DNA of 64,000 nt from Methanocaldococcus bathoardescens (GCF_000739065.1 NZ_CP009149.1:1249311-1313310); one strand, 5' to 3'; counted from the first letter of the stretch, positions 9,537 to 19,798 are shown. Translations and numbers: made by a program. Notes: generated by a model from the sequence alone, not told the origin.

Positions 9537-9610
9537 TGGGCCCAGCCGGATTCGAACCGGCGACCTTCGCCTTGTAAGGGCGACGTCATAGCCAGCTAGA
9601 CCATGGGCCC
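9537..9610 (-). tRNA. tRNA-Val (UAC)
   Basis: The minus-strand cloverleaf has acceptor GGGCCCA/TGGGCCC, T-arm GCCGG-TTCGAAT-CCGGC and anticodon loop CTTACAA (anticodon UAC). The discriminator is A. CCA is not encoded; the gene is followed by CTA. A TATA-like CTTTATATA lies upstream at about 9639-9647, close to the divergent nucleotidyltransferase gene. Confidence 0.97.
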
Positions 9611-9668
9611 TCAGCATCAATAACAATCTATGTTCTCATATATAAAGTTTATGCCTATTGGTGAAATT

Positions 9669-10733
9669 ATGGATTTAAATCTAAAAAATTTTTTGAAAGA
9701 TAGAGAGGAGATAATTAGAGATGCTGAAAGAAAAGATGAAAAATCTTTTGAAGATTTTAAAAAAATAGTTGAAGAAATAAAAGAAAGAGAAAATAAAGAT
9801 AAAATCGTTTGTGATTTCACTGAATACAACCCATTACATAAAGGGCATAAATATGCATTAGAAAGAGGAAAGGAACATGGAATTTTTATTAGTGTTTTGC
9901 CTGGACCCTTAGAAAGAAGTGGGAGGGGAATTCCTTATTTCTTAAATAGATACATTAGAGCTGAGATGGCTATAAAAGCTGGAGCTGATATTGTTGTTGA
10001 AGGCCCACCTATGGGAATTATGGGTTCTGGGCAGTATATGAGATGCTTAATAAAAATGTTTTATAACTTAGGGGCTGAGGTAATACCAAGGGGCTATATT
10101 CCAGAAGAAACTATGGAAAAAGTTATAAATTGCATAAATAATGGCTATCATATTCAAGTTAAGCCATACAAAATTTGTTGTATAGAGACAGGGGAGATTT
10201 TGGGAGAAAAATTGAATATAGATAACTATGTCATTGCTTCAATGTCTCAGATGATTTATAAACTGAATAAAGAAGGTTTGAGGTTTAATCCAAAATTTGT
10301 TTTTGTTAGGAGGTTGGAAGGAATAAGTGGAACTAAAATTAGAGAAGCAATATTCAGTGGTAAATTTGAAGAAGTTAAAAATATGCTTCCAGAAACAACA
10401 TTAAATATTTTAAAAGAACTCTATGATAGCGGAAAACTCAATGAATTGATATTGAAGAGATTTGAGGATAGAATCTTAGAAACAGCTAATGAGTTTGATT
10501 TATATAAATATCTACCAAACAATGTTGCTGAAATTTTAGAAAAGAGAAGACCATTTAATAATATTGAGGAAATAAAAAACTCTCTACCTTATGGATTTTC
10601 AAGACATTTTAAGGAGAGAATTTTATCTAAATTAGAGGCAAGAATTCCAAATGAAACTTTATCAAAATATATAAATAACTATCCTGCAAAGATAAAAATA
10701 CTTGCGGTTAGAGATGATAATAGAGACGATTAA
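9669..10733 (+). CDS. HIGH-motif nucleotidyltransferase (TmcAL/YlbM-like)
   Basis: The open frame begins at 9630, but GGTGA directly precedes ATG 9669 ([14 protein letters not shown]), giving 354 residues. [17 protein letters not shown] (NPLHKGH 54-60) is the ATP-binding HIGH-type motif of nucleotidyltransferases, and [10 protein letters not shown] is the matching C-terminal substrate motif. The overall architecture fits Pfam HIGH_NTase1, whose bacterial members (TmcAL) make acetyl-cytidine at the wobble base of elongator tRNA-Met. Whether the archaeal enzyme does the same is inference. It resembles MJ0951. A MITE abuts its stop codon. Confidence 0.8.
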   Translation: MDLNLKNFLKDREEIIRDAERKDEKSFEDFKKIVEEIKERENKDKIVCDFTEYNPLHKGHKYALERGKEHGIFISVLPGPLERSGRGIPYFLNRYIRAEMAIKAGADIVVEGPPMGIMGSGQYMRCLIKMFYNLGAEVIPRGYIPEETMEKVINCINNGYHIQVKPYKICCIETGEILGEKLNIDNYVIASMSQMIYKLNKEGLRFNPKFVFVRRLEGISGTKIREAIFSGKFEEVKNMLPETTLNILKELYDSGKLNELILKRFEDRILETANEFDLYKYLPNNVAEILEKRRPFNNIEEIKNSLPYGFSRHFKERILSKLEARIPNETLSKYINNYPAKIKILAVRDDNRDD

Positions 10734-10734
10734 A

Positions 10735-10826
10735 TAGGACTTTCGCAGGAATAAATATTTTATTGAAAGATGATGCCTTTTAGGAATCAAACTACCTTAT
10801 TAAATATATAAACTGTGAAAGTCCTA
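10735..10826. mobile_element. MITE-like element, family 1 copy B (reverse orientation)
   Basis: A 92-bp element starting two bases after the upstream stop codon. The termini TAGGACTTTCGCAG and CTGTGAAAGTCCTA form 13 of 14 pairs. On the minus strand it aligns with copies A and C, including TTTATATATTTAATAAGG and a small hairpin. It is non-coding and separates the nucleotidyltransferase from the PIN nuclease. Confidence 0.83.
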
Positions 10827-10882
10827 TTTAAAATAAAAAATCATATCAAAAATCTCAAAGAAATTAAATTTTGGGGAGAGAT

Positions 10883-11563
10883 ATGCAAAAACAGAGGTTC
10901 TGCTTAGACACAAGTGCTTTTACTGAACCATCAGTTAGGAAAGCATTAGGGGTTAAAACAGTTACTGAACTAACGGATAAGATTATGGATTTGATAGCAG
11001 AGGCGAGAATAAAGTTAAATATTTCTTGCCATATCCCGTATCCAACAGTATATAATGAGTTGATGGGATTTTTAGAGAATGAGAATTGTCCAAGAGATAT
11101 TATAGTTAAAGTTGATACATGGCTCGTTAAAAAAACCCCAAACAGATATGAGATAAAAATACCTTCAGAGATTTTTTATGAATATGTTAAAGATTTAAGG
11201 GAGAGAATAAATAAAGGAATGAGAATTGGAGAGGAGCATATTATAAGAACATCAGATATGGTTTATGAGTTATCAAAAAAACATCCAGAGATGAATAAAA
11301 ATGAAATCATAAATAAAGTGCTATCAAAAACAATAAATACCTTTAGAAATAAATATAGAAGTGCTTTAAGAGTGGGAACCTTAGATAGCGCCCCTGACTT
11401 AGATGTTTTACTTTTAGCTAAGGAGTTAGATGCCGCAGTAGTGGCAAGTGATGGAGGCATTGAAAAATGGGCTCAAAGGTTGGGATTGAGGTTTGTTAAT
11501 GCCTCTGATTTTCCATTTATGCTTGAAGAATATTTAAGACATAATGAAAGGCATAGAAGATAA
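10883..11563 (+). CDS. RNA-free RNase P-like PIN nuclease (HARP / RNA ligase partner family)
   Basis: The frame opens at TTG 10871, but GGGGAG places the start at ATG 10883, giving 226 residues. The N-terminal RFCLDTSAFTEPSVRKALG and the C-terminal acidic PIN motifs (TLDSAPDLDVLLLAKELDA, VASDGGIEKWA) identify the family once named RNA ligase partner. It was later recognised as homologues of Aquifex RNase P, which remove tRNA 5' leaders without RNA. It resembles MJ0950. Methanocaldococcus also has RNA-based RNase P, so this is an extra activity in vivo. The eponymous RNA ligase is in this window, but 47 kb away. Confidence 0.85.
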   Translation: MQKQRFCLDTSAFTEPSVRKALGVKTVTELTDKIMDLIAEARIKLNISCHIPYPTVYNELMGFLENENCPRDIIVKVDTWLVKKTPNRYEIKIPSEIFYEYVKDLRERINKGMRIGEEHIIRTSDMVYELSKKHPEMNKNEIINKVLSKTINTFRNKYRSALRVGTLDSAPDLDVLLLAKELDAAVVASDGGIEKWAQRLGLRFVNASDFPFMLEEYLRHNERHRR

Positions 11564-11643
11564 AAACAGATTTTCATTTTATTATACAAAAAATGATAAC
11601 TGAATAATAATTAACATTCAAAAAACACGTGTTAGGGATAGTT

Positions 11644-12015
11644 ATGACAATATTGTTGATTAGAGGAGATAGTTATGAAAAATTAAAGAATGCCTTGGCA
11701 GATGTTGATAGGCATGCAGAGCTAACAATTATTGGAAAGCCAAAAATTATTGTTCCAGAAGCGGCTGATGAGATATTGGGAGCTATATTGGGAGAAGTAA
11801 AAAAGCCATGTAAAACTGCATGTTTAGCAAAAATCGCTGAAAAAGCGCCAAAAGCAATAGACAGGATTAGAAAAATTCATCCCCCAGCTCATATTGTAGT
11901 GATTAGTGAGAGATATGGGGATATATATTATAAGTTATTGGATGATTTCCCAAAGCTTCCAGTATTAAAGGGTTATTATAAATCAAAGAAGAAAGATAAG
12001 AAGAAAAAGAAGTAA
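11644..12015 (+). CDS. conserved methanogen protein (possible methanogenesis-marker family)
   Basis: The start is taken as ATG 11644 after AGGGATAG, though the frame opens at GTG 11629; the product has 123 residues. It is a compact alpha/beta protein with MTILLIRGDSYEKLKNAL, a conserved PCKTACLAKIAEKAPKAI segment with two cysteines, IHPPAHIVVISERYGD, and an extremely lysine-rich C-terminus. I recognise it as a methanogen-restricted family (MJ0949-like, possibly DUF2102/marker 6), but I am unsure of the exact family name. No enzymatic motif is visible. Confidence 0.6.
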   Translation: MTILLIRGDSYEKLKNALADVDRHAELTIIGKPKIIVPEAADEILGAILGEVKKPCKTACLAKIAEKAPKAIDRIRKIHPPAHIVVISERYGDIYYKLLDDFPKLPVLKGYYKSKKKDKKKKK

Positions 12016-12059
12016 ATTAGCTTAATTTATTTAATTTTTACTGTTATTAGGTGATTTTA

Positions 12060-12593
12060 ATGAAAAATATTGTTGAATATCCTACTTTAGTTGAAATAAA
12101 AGATAAAAAACAGAAAATAATTGAAGAGGGAGAAAAGAAACTTAGGGAATTAAACAACATTAGAGTAACATTAGAAGAACTAAGAACCAATAGCCAAAAT
12201 GATTTAGATAAGATTGCTCAGTTAGAAGAAAAAGAGAGCTCTTTAACTTCTGAAATTTTAAAGTTGGATTTAAGTATAAAAATCTTAGAAGTGCTTGAAT
12301 ATATAATAGAAAGTAATATATTTGGAGATTACTGGAAGATAATAGAAGAGAAAATTCCATATGAGGAGTTGTTGAATATTGTGGTTGAGAATGGATTAAG
12401 TGTAAAAAAAACATGTATGGAATTATACAAAATTGCTAATATTGATGATAAAAATATTTTAAATAAAATTCAAAATTTACCAGATGATTATTCTAAGGAA
12501 ACAAAAGAAGAGTCAAAACTACAAAATAAATATTTGAATAAGATAATTTCAAGAATTACTCGATTAAAAGAATTTAAAAACAAATATGGATGA
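12060..12593 (+). CDS. coiled-coil protein of unknown function
   Basis: GGTGA before ATG 12060 decides the start (the frame opens at 12051), giving 177 residues. Residues about 10-85 form a charged heptad-like coiled coil rich in Glu/Lys/Leu. Residues 90-140 look like a small helical domain (YEELLNIVVENGLSVKKTCMEL). The C-terminus is basic. I do not recognise a family. It precedes ileS by 38 bp on the same strand and may be cotranscribed with it. Confidence 0.65.
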   Translation: MKNIVEYPTLVEIKDKKQKIIEEGEKKLRELNNIRVTLEELRTNSQNDLDKIAQLEEKESSLTSEILKLDLSIKILEVLEYIIESNIFGDYWKIIEEKIPYEELLNIVVENGLSVKKTCMELYKIANIDDKNILNKIQNLPDDYSKETKEESKLQNKYLNKIISRITRLKEFKNKYG

Positions 12594-12631
12594 GATAATT
12601 TCAGATATAATATCTAACATGAGGTGAGTGG

Positions 12632-15600
12632 ATGAAGAGAGTAGAGCCAGTTAATTTCAGAGAATTGGATAAGAAGATAAAAAAGTTTTGGGAAGAGAAT
12701 GATATATATCAAAAAGTAAAGAAAAAGAATGAAGGAAATAAAGAATTTTACTTTGTTGATGGTCCTCCATACTGTTCTGGAGCAATACACTTGGGGACTG
12801 CATGGAATAAGATAATTAAAGACACTTATTTGAGATTTAAGAGAATGCAAGGATATAATGTTTTAGATAAAGCTGGATGGGACATGCACGGTTTGCCAAT
12901 AGAGGTTAAAGTTGAAAATGAGTTTGGAATAAAAAACAAGAAAGAGATAGAAACAAAAATTGGTGTAGAGCAATTTATAGAGAAGTGTAAGGAATTCGCT
13001 TTAAAACATAAAGAGATTATGGAAAATCAGTTTAAAAACTTAGGAGTTTGGTTGGATTGGGAAAATGCATACATGCCAATAACTAAGGAATATATGGAAA
13101 TTGGCTGGTGGACATTAAAGGTTGCTCATGAGAAGGGATTATTAACAAGAGATTTAAGGGTTGTTTATTGGTGTCCAAGATGTGAAACAGCTTTAGCTGA
13201 GCATGAAGTTAGAGGAGAGTATAAAGAGGTTTACGACCCATCTGTCTATGTAAAATTCAAATTAAAGGATGATGAAAACACCTATGTTGTAATTTGGACA
13301 ACAACACCATGGACTTTGGTAGCTAACTTAGCTGTAACTGTTCATCCTGACTATGATTACGCCTATGTAGAAGTTGAATTTGATGATAAAAAAGAGGTCT
13401 GGATTATTGCTGAAAAGTTAGTTGATGAGGTTATAAACAAAGCTAAAAAAGCTCATAACATCAAAAACTATAAGATAATCAAAAAAGTTAAAGGAAAAGA
13501 ATTAGAAGGGTTAAAGTATATTCATCCATTATTAGATGAGAATGAAAAACAGAAAGAATTTGCAAAATTAGAAACTGCACATACAGTTGTTTTAGGAGAG
13601 CATGTAACCTTAGAGGGAGGAACTGGTTTAGTTCACACAGCTCCAGGGCATGGGGAAGAGGACTTTGAAGTTGGTAAAAAGTATAATTTGCCTATTTATT
13701 CGCCAATAGATGATGAAGGTAAATATATAGAAGGAAAATGGAAAGGTATTTTTGTTAAAGATGCAGATGCAGAAATAATTGAAACTCTAAAAGATAAAGG
13801 ATTGTTAGTTTATGCTGGTAAGATAAAGCACAGTTATCCACACTGTTGGAGATGTAAAACACCTCTCTTGTTTAGAGCTACTGAGCAGTGGTTCTTAGAG
13901 ATATCAAAGATTAAAGATAACATTATAGAGCATGCTAAAACAGTTCAGTGGATTCCACACTGGGTTGAGACAAGATATATAAATGGAGTTAAGTTTGTTG
14001 GAGATTGGAATATAAGTAGGCAGAGATATTGGGGAATCCCTCTCCCTGTTTGGGTTTGTGAGAAGTGTAGAAAATATATAGTTGTGGGAAGTGTTGAAGA
14101 ATTAGAGGAAAAGATGATAAATAAAGATGAAGTTGGAGAAATTAATGATTTACACAAGCCAACAGTTGATAAAATAAAGTTGAGATGTGAATGTGGAGGA
14201 GAAATGAGAAGAGTTCCAGATGTTTTAGATGTTTGGTTTGACTCTGGTTTAGCACCTTATGCTTCAATTGGTTCAAAAACATTGAAAAAAGCTGACTTTA
14301 TAACAGAAGGAAACGACCAAGTTACTAAATGGTTTTATTCACAGCATGCACTGTCAGCTATCGTATTCGACGACATTCCATACAAAAAATGTTTAATGCA
14401 TGGCTTTACCTTGGATGAGCATGGAGACAAGATGAGTAAAAGTTTAGGAAATATAGTTAATCCAGATGATGTTGTTGAAAAGTATGGGGCTGATTTGTTG
14501 AGGTTTTATCTTTTAAGCGCAAATAAGGTTTGGGAAGATTTAAGGTTTGTATGGAGTGAAATGGATGATGTATTGAGTTTATTTAACACATTGTGGAACG
14601 CTTACATGTTCGCTGTAAATTACATGGTCTTAGATAACTTTAAACCAGATGAAAAATACTTTGAATATCTAAAAGATGAAGATAAATGGATTTTGAGTAG
14701 AGTAAATACTGTTGCCAAGATAGCAATTGAAAACCTTGAAGTTCCTTACTTCCATACCTACACATGGACATTAAAAGATTTCATATTAAATGACTTAAGT
14801 AGATGGTATATTAGATTAATTAGGGACAGAACATGGAAGGAAAAAGATGATGTTGATAAATTAGCGGCATATCAAACACTCTACTATGTCTTACTAAAAT
14901 TGGCTACAATAATGGCTCCAGTAGCCCCACACACTGCAGAGGCAATATATCAAAACCTAAAGACAGAAGATATGGAAGAAAGTATCTTCATGAATAAAAT
15001 AGAGGTTGATGAGGAGTTTATTGATGAGGAATTAGAGAGAGACATGGCAATAGTTAGAGATATAGTTGATGCAATCTACAGAGGAAGAGACAGAATAAAA
15101 TACACCTTAAGATATCCATTGAAAGAGATAACCATTGCTGGTGGGGAAGAGGTTAAGAAGGCAGTAGAGAGATTTGAATACATAATAAAAGAGCAGGGTA
15201 ATGTCAAAAATATCAAATTTGGAGAAGTTGAGGGAAGTAAATATATTATAAAACCAAACTACAGAGAGTTAGGTAAGAGATACAGAAGTGAAGTTCCAAA
15301 GGTTGTTGAAGCGTTGAATAAAGCAGATGCTAAAGAGCTAATGGAGAAACTGAAAGAAGGAGCTGTAATATTGGATGGATATGAGATTAAGCCAGAGTAT
15401 GTTGAGATTAGGTTAGAGATTCCTGAGCACATTGCAGGAGTTGAGTTCTCAAAAGGAACAGTCTTTATAAATACTGAAATTACTGATGATTTGATAAGAG
15501 AAGGGTTAATGAGAGAAGTTATAAGAAGAATTCAGGCGATGAGAAAAGATATGGATTTAGATATTGAAGAAAAAATTAAGGTTAAGGTTGAAGGTATTAA

Positions 15601-15751
15601 CTTAGATGAATTTAAGGAAATTATTGAGAGAGAAGTTAGAGGAACATTTGTTGATGATATAAAAGCAGATTATGAAAAAGATTGGGAGATAAAAACACCA
15701 AATGGAGAAAAATATAATGTTAAAATTACCATTGAGAGGATAAATAAATAA
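12632..15751 (+). CDS. ileS: isoleucyl-tRNA synthetase
   Basis: A 1039-residue class I synthetase that charges tRNA-Ile. The HIGH-equivalent motif is PPYCSGAIHLG (45-55). The KMSKS loop is at 600-604 (DKMSKSLGN). The CP1 editing domain includes TTTPWTL and GTGLVHTAPGHGEEDF. WDMHGLPIEVKVE is the archaeal/eukaryotic-type IleRS signature. It resembles MJ0947. The start is ATG after GAGGTGA. The only tRNA-Ile(GAU) gene in the window lies 2 kb downstream. Confidence 0.97.
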   Translation: MKRVEPVNFRELDKKIKKFWEENDIYQKVKKKNEGNKEFYFVDGPPYCSGAIHLGTAWNKIIKDTYLRFKRMQGYNVLDKAGWDMHGLPIEVKVENEFGIKNKKEIETKIGVEQFIEKCKEFALKHKEIMENQFKNLGVWLDWENAYMPITKEYMEIGWWTLKVAHEKGLLTRDLRVVYWCPRCETALAEHEVRGEYKEVYDPSVYVKFKLKDDENTYVVIWTTTPWTLVANLAVTVHPDYDYAYVEVEFDDKKEVWIIAEKLVDEVINKAKKAHNIKNYKIIKKVKGKELEGLKYIHPLLDENEKQKEFAKLETAHTVVLGEHVTLEGGTGLVHTAPGHGEEDFEVGKKYNLPIYSPIDDEGKYIEGKWKGIFVKDADAEIIETLKDKGLLVYAGKIKHSYPHCWRCKTPLLFRATEQWFLEISKIKDNIIEHAKTVQWIPHWVETRYINGVKFVGDWNISRQRYWGIPLPVWVCEKCRKYIVVGSVEELEEKMINKDEVGEINDLHKPTVDKIKLRCECGGEMRRVPDVLDVWFDSGLAPYASIGSKTLKKADFITEGNDQVTKWFYSQHALSAIVFDDIPYKKCLMHGFTLDEHGDKMSKSLGNIVNPDDVVEKYGADLLRFYLLSANKVWEDLRFVWSEMDDVLSLFNTLWNAYMFAVNYMVLDNFKPDEKYFEYLKDEDKWILSRVNTVAKIAIENLEVPYFHTYTWTLKDFILNDLSRWYIRLIRDRTWKEKDDVDKLAAYQTLYYVLLKLATIMAPVAPHTAEAIYQNLKTEDMEESIFMNKIEVDEEFIDEELERDMAIVRDIVDAIYRGRDRIKYTLRYPLKEITIAGGEEVKKAVERFEYIIKEQGNVKNIKFGEVEGSKYIIKPNYRELGKRYRSEVPKVVEALNKADAKELMEKLKEGAVILDGYEIKPEYVEIRLEIPEHIAGVEFSKGTVFINTEITDDLIREGLMREVIRRIQAMRKDMDLDIEEKIKVKVEGINLDEFKEIIEREVRGTFVDDIKADYEKDWEIKTPNGEKYNVKITIERINK

Positions 15752-15854
15752 AAATTTCTTTTTAAATTTCTTTAAGACTTTCTACCTTTTATGGCTCTAT
15801 TTTTAAATTTATTTTTAATTTATAAAACTAAAACAATTTATTCTGTGTGATAAT

Positions 15855-16979
15855 ATGATTCTAAAAGAAGGGGATGTAGTTTTTGAAGTTCCAGATAAAT
15901 TAACAGTTACAAAAAAGGATGAGGTCTTTTACAATCCAAGAATGAAAACAGGTAGGGATATAAGTGTAGTGATAGTTCAGGCATTTCTAAATTTGTATCA
16001 TAAAAAAGATAAGTTTTATGTGTGTGATGCTTTAGCAGGGAGTGGAATTAGAGGACTTAGATATGCAAAAGAGCTTAAGTTTGATGGAGAGTTAAAAGTT
16101 TTCCTAAATGATATAAATCCAAAAGCTTATGAGAAGATAATAAACAATGCCAAATTAAATGAGATTGAGAATATAGAAGTTTTTAATGAAGATGCCAATA
16201 CATTTTTATCAAGGCACTTTAGATTTTTCAATGTTGTTGATTTAGACCCATTTGGTTCTCCAGCTCCATATATTGACCAAGCAATTAGAGCTTTGGTAAC
16301 AAGAAATGGTTTGCTCTGTTTAACAGCAACAGACACTGCTGCTTTATGTGGAAGGGCTAAAAAATCATGCCTAAGGAAATATTTGGCTTATCCTTTATTT
16401 GGCAGGGATTGTCATGAATTTGCATTGAGAGTTTTAGTTGGCTATGCTATGAGGATGGCTACAAAATATGAGCTTGCCTTAAAGCCAGTATTTTGCCACG
16501 CAACCGACCATTATGTTAGAGTTTATTTAGTTACAGATAGAGGAGCTAAGAGGGCTGATAAGGTATTTGAAATGCTTGGATATGTTAAGGATGTTAATGG
16601 GGTTAAAATAATTAGAAAATTTGAAGAAGGTTATGAGAAAGGCTTTTCTGGGCCGCTGTATATTGGTAACTTATATGACAAAGCTCTTGTTGAAGAGGCT
16701 TTAAGGATAGCTGAAGAGAGAAAATGTAGTGAGAGAGTTTTAAAGATTTTAAATGCTATTAAAGGAGAATCTGCTATAAACCAAGTTGGATGCTATGACA
16801 CTCACCAAATCGGAAAAATGTTAAAGATTTCAGTTCCACCAATGCAGGATATTATAAACAAGCTAAAAGAGATGGGGTTTGAAGCTACAGTAACCCATTA
16901 CAATCCGAAAGGAATAAAAACCAATACTACATTAAAGAATGTTATTGAGGCAATGTATAAATGTGCCAATATCAGGTGA
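15855..16979 (+). CDS. trm1: tRNA (guanine-26 N2)-dimethyltransferase Trm1
   Basis: A 374-residue SAM-dependent methyltransferase forming N2,N2-dimethylguanosine at tRNA position 26. The SAM site is DALAGSGIRGLRYA (59-72). The catalytic motif is DLDPFGSPAPYIDQAI (129-144). The C-terminal domain has the family YDTHQIGKMLK and a helix-turn-helix-like end. It resembles MJ0946. The ribosome-binding site of the following lipoprotein gene overlaps its stop codon, so the two are probably cotranscribed. Confidence 0.96.
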   Translation: MILKEGDVVFEVPDKLTVTKKDEVFYNPRMKTGRDISVVIVQAFLNLYHKKDKFYVCDALAGSGIRGLRYAKELKFDGELKVFLNDINPKAYEKIINNAKLNEIENIEVFNEDANTFLSRHFRFFNVVDLDPFGSPAPYIDQAIRALVTRNGLLCLTATDTAALCGRAKKSCLRKYLAYPLFGRDCHEFALRVLVGYAMRMATKYELALKPVFCHATDHYVRVYLVTDRGAKRADKVFEMLGYVKDVNGVKIIRKFEEGYEKGFSGPLYIGNLYDKALVEEALRIAEERKCSERVLKILNAIKGESAINQVGCYDTHQIGKMLKISVPPMQDIINKLKEMGFEATVTHYNPKGIKTNTTLKNVIEAMYKCANIR

Positions 16980-16984
16980 GTATA

Positions 16985-17614
16985 ATGAATCTTAAAAAAA
17001 TAACTGTAGCTTTAATGATTCCAATTCTATATTTAGGATTATGTGGTTGTTTTGAAATTGTCCCGAAATCATTTTATGATGACTTTTCTTCATACTCTGT
17101 AGGAGAAAAAGCTCCATTTGGAGAATGGAAGGTTAAGAAGGGGGGTTTTAAAATTGAAGCTGTAATGAGTGAAGATAAAAAATCAATAAACAATGTTGCA
17201 GTTCCAATAAACAATGGAATAATTTATATTGACAAAAATTACACCAATTTTAAACTTATTGTTGATATAAAACGGTTAGAAGAGGGGGATAACCCAAAAA
17301 TATACTTTAGATTAATAAATAATGCACAAGCCGGATATTATATAGAAATAAAGGGGTATGATATGGGATATGCACTCTATAAATTTAACGGAACTAAGGT
17401 TGAAAAATTGGCTGAATCTTATAGTGCCGCTCCTGCTGGCACAGATTTTTATAGGTATGAAGTTATAGCAAAAGATAATAAAATAATCTTCCTTGCAGGA
17501 GGGCAGAAATATATTGAATACACTGACAATAACACACCAATACTTAAAGGTGGAATAGGAATTGGAGGGGGTAAAGCTTATTATGATAATGTTAGGGTAG
17601 AGCCAATACAATAA
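16985..17614 (+). CDS. predicted lipoprotein with a LamG-like beta-sandwich
   Basis: The start at ATG 16985 follows AGGTGAGT (the frame opens at 16961), giving 209 residues. The N-terminus MNLKKITVALMIPILYLGLCGC ends in a lipobox-like GLCGC, suggesting lipid anchoring outside the membrane. The rest is a beta-rich concanavalin-like sandwich with DFSSYSVGEKAPFGEWKVKKGGFKI and GGIGIGGGKAYYDNVRV, as in proteins with laminin-G/DUF1080-type domains. The ligand is unknown; carbohydrate binding is possible. Confidence 0.68.
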   Translation: MNLKKITVALMIPILYLGLCGCFEIVPKSFYDDFSSYSVGEKAPFGEWKVKKGGFKIEAVMSEDKKSINNVAVPINNGIIYIDKNYTNFKLIVDIKRLEEGDNPKIYFRLINNAQAGYYIEIKGYDMGYALYKFNGTKVEKLAESYSAAPAGTDFYRYEVIAKDNKIIFLAGGQKYIEYTDNNTPILKGGIGIGGGKAYYDNVRVEPIQ

Positions 17615-17646
17615 AAATAACTATGAAATAACTAAATTTATCAATA

Positions 17647-17665
17647 ACCGAAAAGTATATATATC
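17647..17665 (+). promoter_or_regulatory. BRE/TATA promoter of tRNA-Ile
   Basis: ACCGAAAAGTATATATATC is a purine-rich BRE followed by a TATA box, about 38 nt before the mature tRNA 5' end. Nearly the same ACCGAAAA plus TATA arrangement precedes both transcription units of the tRNA/5S cluster. Confidence 0.75.
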
Positions 17666-17701
17666 AGTTATTATTATCTAATTTTTGCTTTTGGTAGTTG
17701 T

Positions 17702-17779
17702 AGGGCGGTGGCTCAGCCTGGTTAGAGTGCTCGGCTGATAACCGAGTGGTCCGGGGTTCGAATCCCCGCCGCCCTACCA
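17702..17779 (+). tRNA. tRNA-Ile (GAU)
   Basis: Acceptor AGGGCGG/CCGCCCT, anticodon stem CTCGG/CCGAG with loop CTGATAA (anticodon GAU), T-arm CGGGG-TTCGAAT-CCCCG. The discriminator is A and CCA is encoded. Confidence 0.97.
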
Positions 17780-17842
17780 TTTTTATTTTTGAATATTGTA
17801 TTAATTAATTTAAATATTAAAAATTAAATAAAAAATAAAAAT

Positions 17843-19798
17843 TTAATTTCTAAATTGACTCATAAACTTTGGAATGTATTTTATAGCCATATCCAAACTC
17901 ATAACCTCATAGTTATCTTTTAGATAACTTTTTTCTCTCATAACTCTTCCTACCCAATCTGCAAATCTCTTATCTTGTATAACTACAACTCCATAATCAT
18001 TTTCTGTTCTTATTAATCTTCCAATCATCTGAACTAATGTCCTTGCCATTCTATCAAATGATGTCATTAAAAAAGCTCTCCAATGGGCATCCCTAATTCC
18101 TCTACTTTTAAATTTCTCTTCTAATATTTTCTGCTCCCTTAATATTAAAGGTGTTGGAACTGGAAATGGAAGGGAATCAATAACAACTCCTACTAAAGCC
18201 TCTCCAGGAATATCTACTCCTTCAGCAAACCTTCCAGTTGCTAATAAAGTCCCACCAATTTTTTCAAATCTTTCTTTTAATTCCTTAGCCTCTTTCCCAT
18301 CCATACCCTGCTCATACACATGGATATTTTTATTTTTAATATTTGTTTTTGCTATCTCTCTTTTTAGATATTTGTAAAAACTATCTAAATCTTCAAAGCT
18401 CTTAAATAAAACTAAAGAGTTTCCATTTATTGATTCCAATATTTTTAACAAATTTTTATTTGCCTTCTCTCTATCTCTTTTTTCATACTTCATATCAACG
18501 CCATCTTTTAAGGCTATAATTTTTTTCCTATTCTTTGGAAATGGACTCTCTAAAATTAAAAACTCTGGATTATCGACTCCCGTCTTTAAAGCATGCATCT
18601 TTAAATTTCCAATTGTTGCTGAGCAGTGAATAACTACAGCATTATCATAAAGCTCTTTTAGGTGAGAACTTACAAAAACTGGCTCGCATAATAAAGAATT
18701 TCCACTTCTATAAATTACATAGTTTTCATTAATATATCTTAAATTTTTGATATTTTCTATGAATTCAAGAAGATACATATCAGATAATTTCTTTTTATGG
18801 ATAAAATCAAGCTCTATAGCAATTAACGCCCTATTATCAATTTCAAATCTAAGCTCTTCTTTATCAATTTCCTCATTTTCATTAAATCTTAATATTTTGT
18901 TCTTTATATTGTTTATTTGGTAATAGCCATCTAAAATAGCACCCAACACAGCGAGTTCTGTCTTATATTTCCAAGAACTTAAATTCTCTCCATCAAAAAT
19001 AATTGTCTCTTTGCAAATATCTATATTGATACCTCTACTTGTTAAATACTTCTCAATAATTTCCCAAAAATTTTCATCTTCAATATTCAACCTCTTTTTT
19101 AAAATATTGGGAGCGTAATGTATAGCCATATATTTTAATCTATTAATTGATAGTTCGGGATTAATAGTTATTGTTGATGTATTTCTTATGCTGTTCTCCA
19201 ATTTATGGGCTTCATCACAAATAATTATATCAATATCTCTTTTTTTCTCAATATCTTCCTTTGCATAGTAAAACATACTGTTGTTCATAACTATAATATC
19301 GGCTAAGATACTCTCAACTTTTGCCTTTTGGTATTCGCAAGTGCAGTATGGACAGTAATAAATAACGTTATCTCCCAAATTTACTGGATGTTTTTTTGTT
19401 CCACAATAACAAATTGGTCTTTTATTTGGTCTGTATAAGCATTTTTTATTTAATTGGCAATACAATCTATTAGCCTTCCCTCCTTTTGATTTGCAAATAA
19501 AGTTACTCTTCCCCATCAAAAATGCGACCTTTAAATTATGCCTTAAAGAGCTTAAATCCTCATAAATCCTAACCTGCTGGTCTATCGTTTCTGTTAGTAT
19601 AGCAACCCGTTTCCCTCTTTCTGCAAAATATAGAGCTGGAATTAAATAACCTAAGGTTTTTCCAACACCTGTTGGTGCTTCAACTATCAAATTTTTTTTA
19701 TTCTTTATGCACTCGTAAATTTTTAGCATCATCCTTTTCTGTGGCTCTCTAACTTTGGGATAAGGAAATTTCTCTTTAATATAGCTTTCAAATTCCAT
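17843..19798 (-). CDS. XPD/DinG-like iron-sulfur superfamily 2 helicase
   Basis: A 651-residue SF2 DNA helicase, 5'-3' in the characterised members of this family. Walker A is APTGVGKT (41-48) and the DEAH box is ICDEAH (193-198). Between them lies a cysteine-rich insertion (Cys 102, 114, 120, 130, 132, 149, 152, 154) that can hold the 4Fe-4S cluster of XPD/DinG proteins. There are more cysteines than the four required. C-terminal motifs TGRFAEGVDIPGE and QMIGRLIRTENDYG (motifs V and VI) are intact. It resembles MJ0942. The role is probably repair or recombination. Confidence 0.9.
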   Translation of the reverse strand: MEFESYIKEKFPYPKVREPQKRMMLKIYECIKNKKNLIVEAPTGVGKTLGYLIPALYFAERGKRVAILTETIDQQVRIYEDLSSLRHNLKVAFLMGKSNFICKSKGGKANRLYCQLNKKCLYRPNKRPICYCGTKKHPVNLGDNVIYYCPYCTCEYQKAKVESILADIIVMNNSMFYYAKEDIEKKRDIDIIICDEAHKLENSIRNTSTITINPELSINRLKYMAIHYAPNILKKRLNIEDENFWEIIEKYLTSRGINIDICKETIIFDGENLSSWKYKTELAVLGAILDGYYQINNIKNKILRFNENEEIDKEELRFEIDNRALIAIELDFIHKKKLSDMYLLEFIENIKNLRYINENYVIYRSGNSLLCEPVFVSSHLKELYDNAVVIHCSATIGNLKMHALKTGVDNPEFLILESPFPKNRKKIIALKDGVDMKYEKRDREKANKNLLKILESINGNSLVLFKSFEDLDSFYKYLKREIAKTNIKNKNIHVYEQGMDGKEAKELKERFEKIGGTLLATGRFAEGVDIPGEALVGVVIDSLPFPVPTPLILREQKILEEKFKSRGIRDAHWRAFLMTSFDRMARTLVQMIGRLIRTENDYGVVVIQDKRFADWVGRVMREKSYLKDNYEVMSLDMAIKYIPKFMSQFRN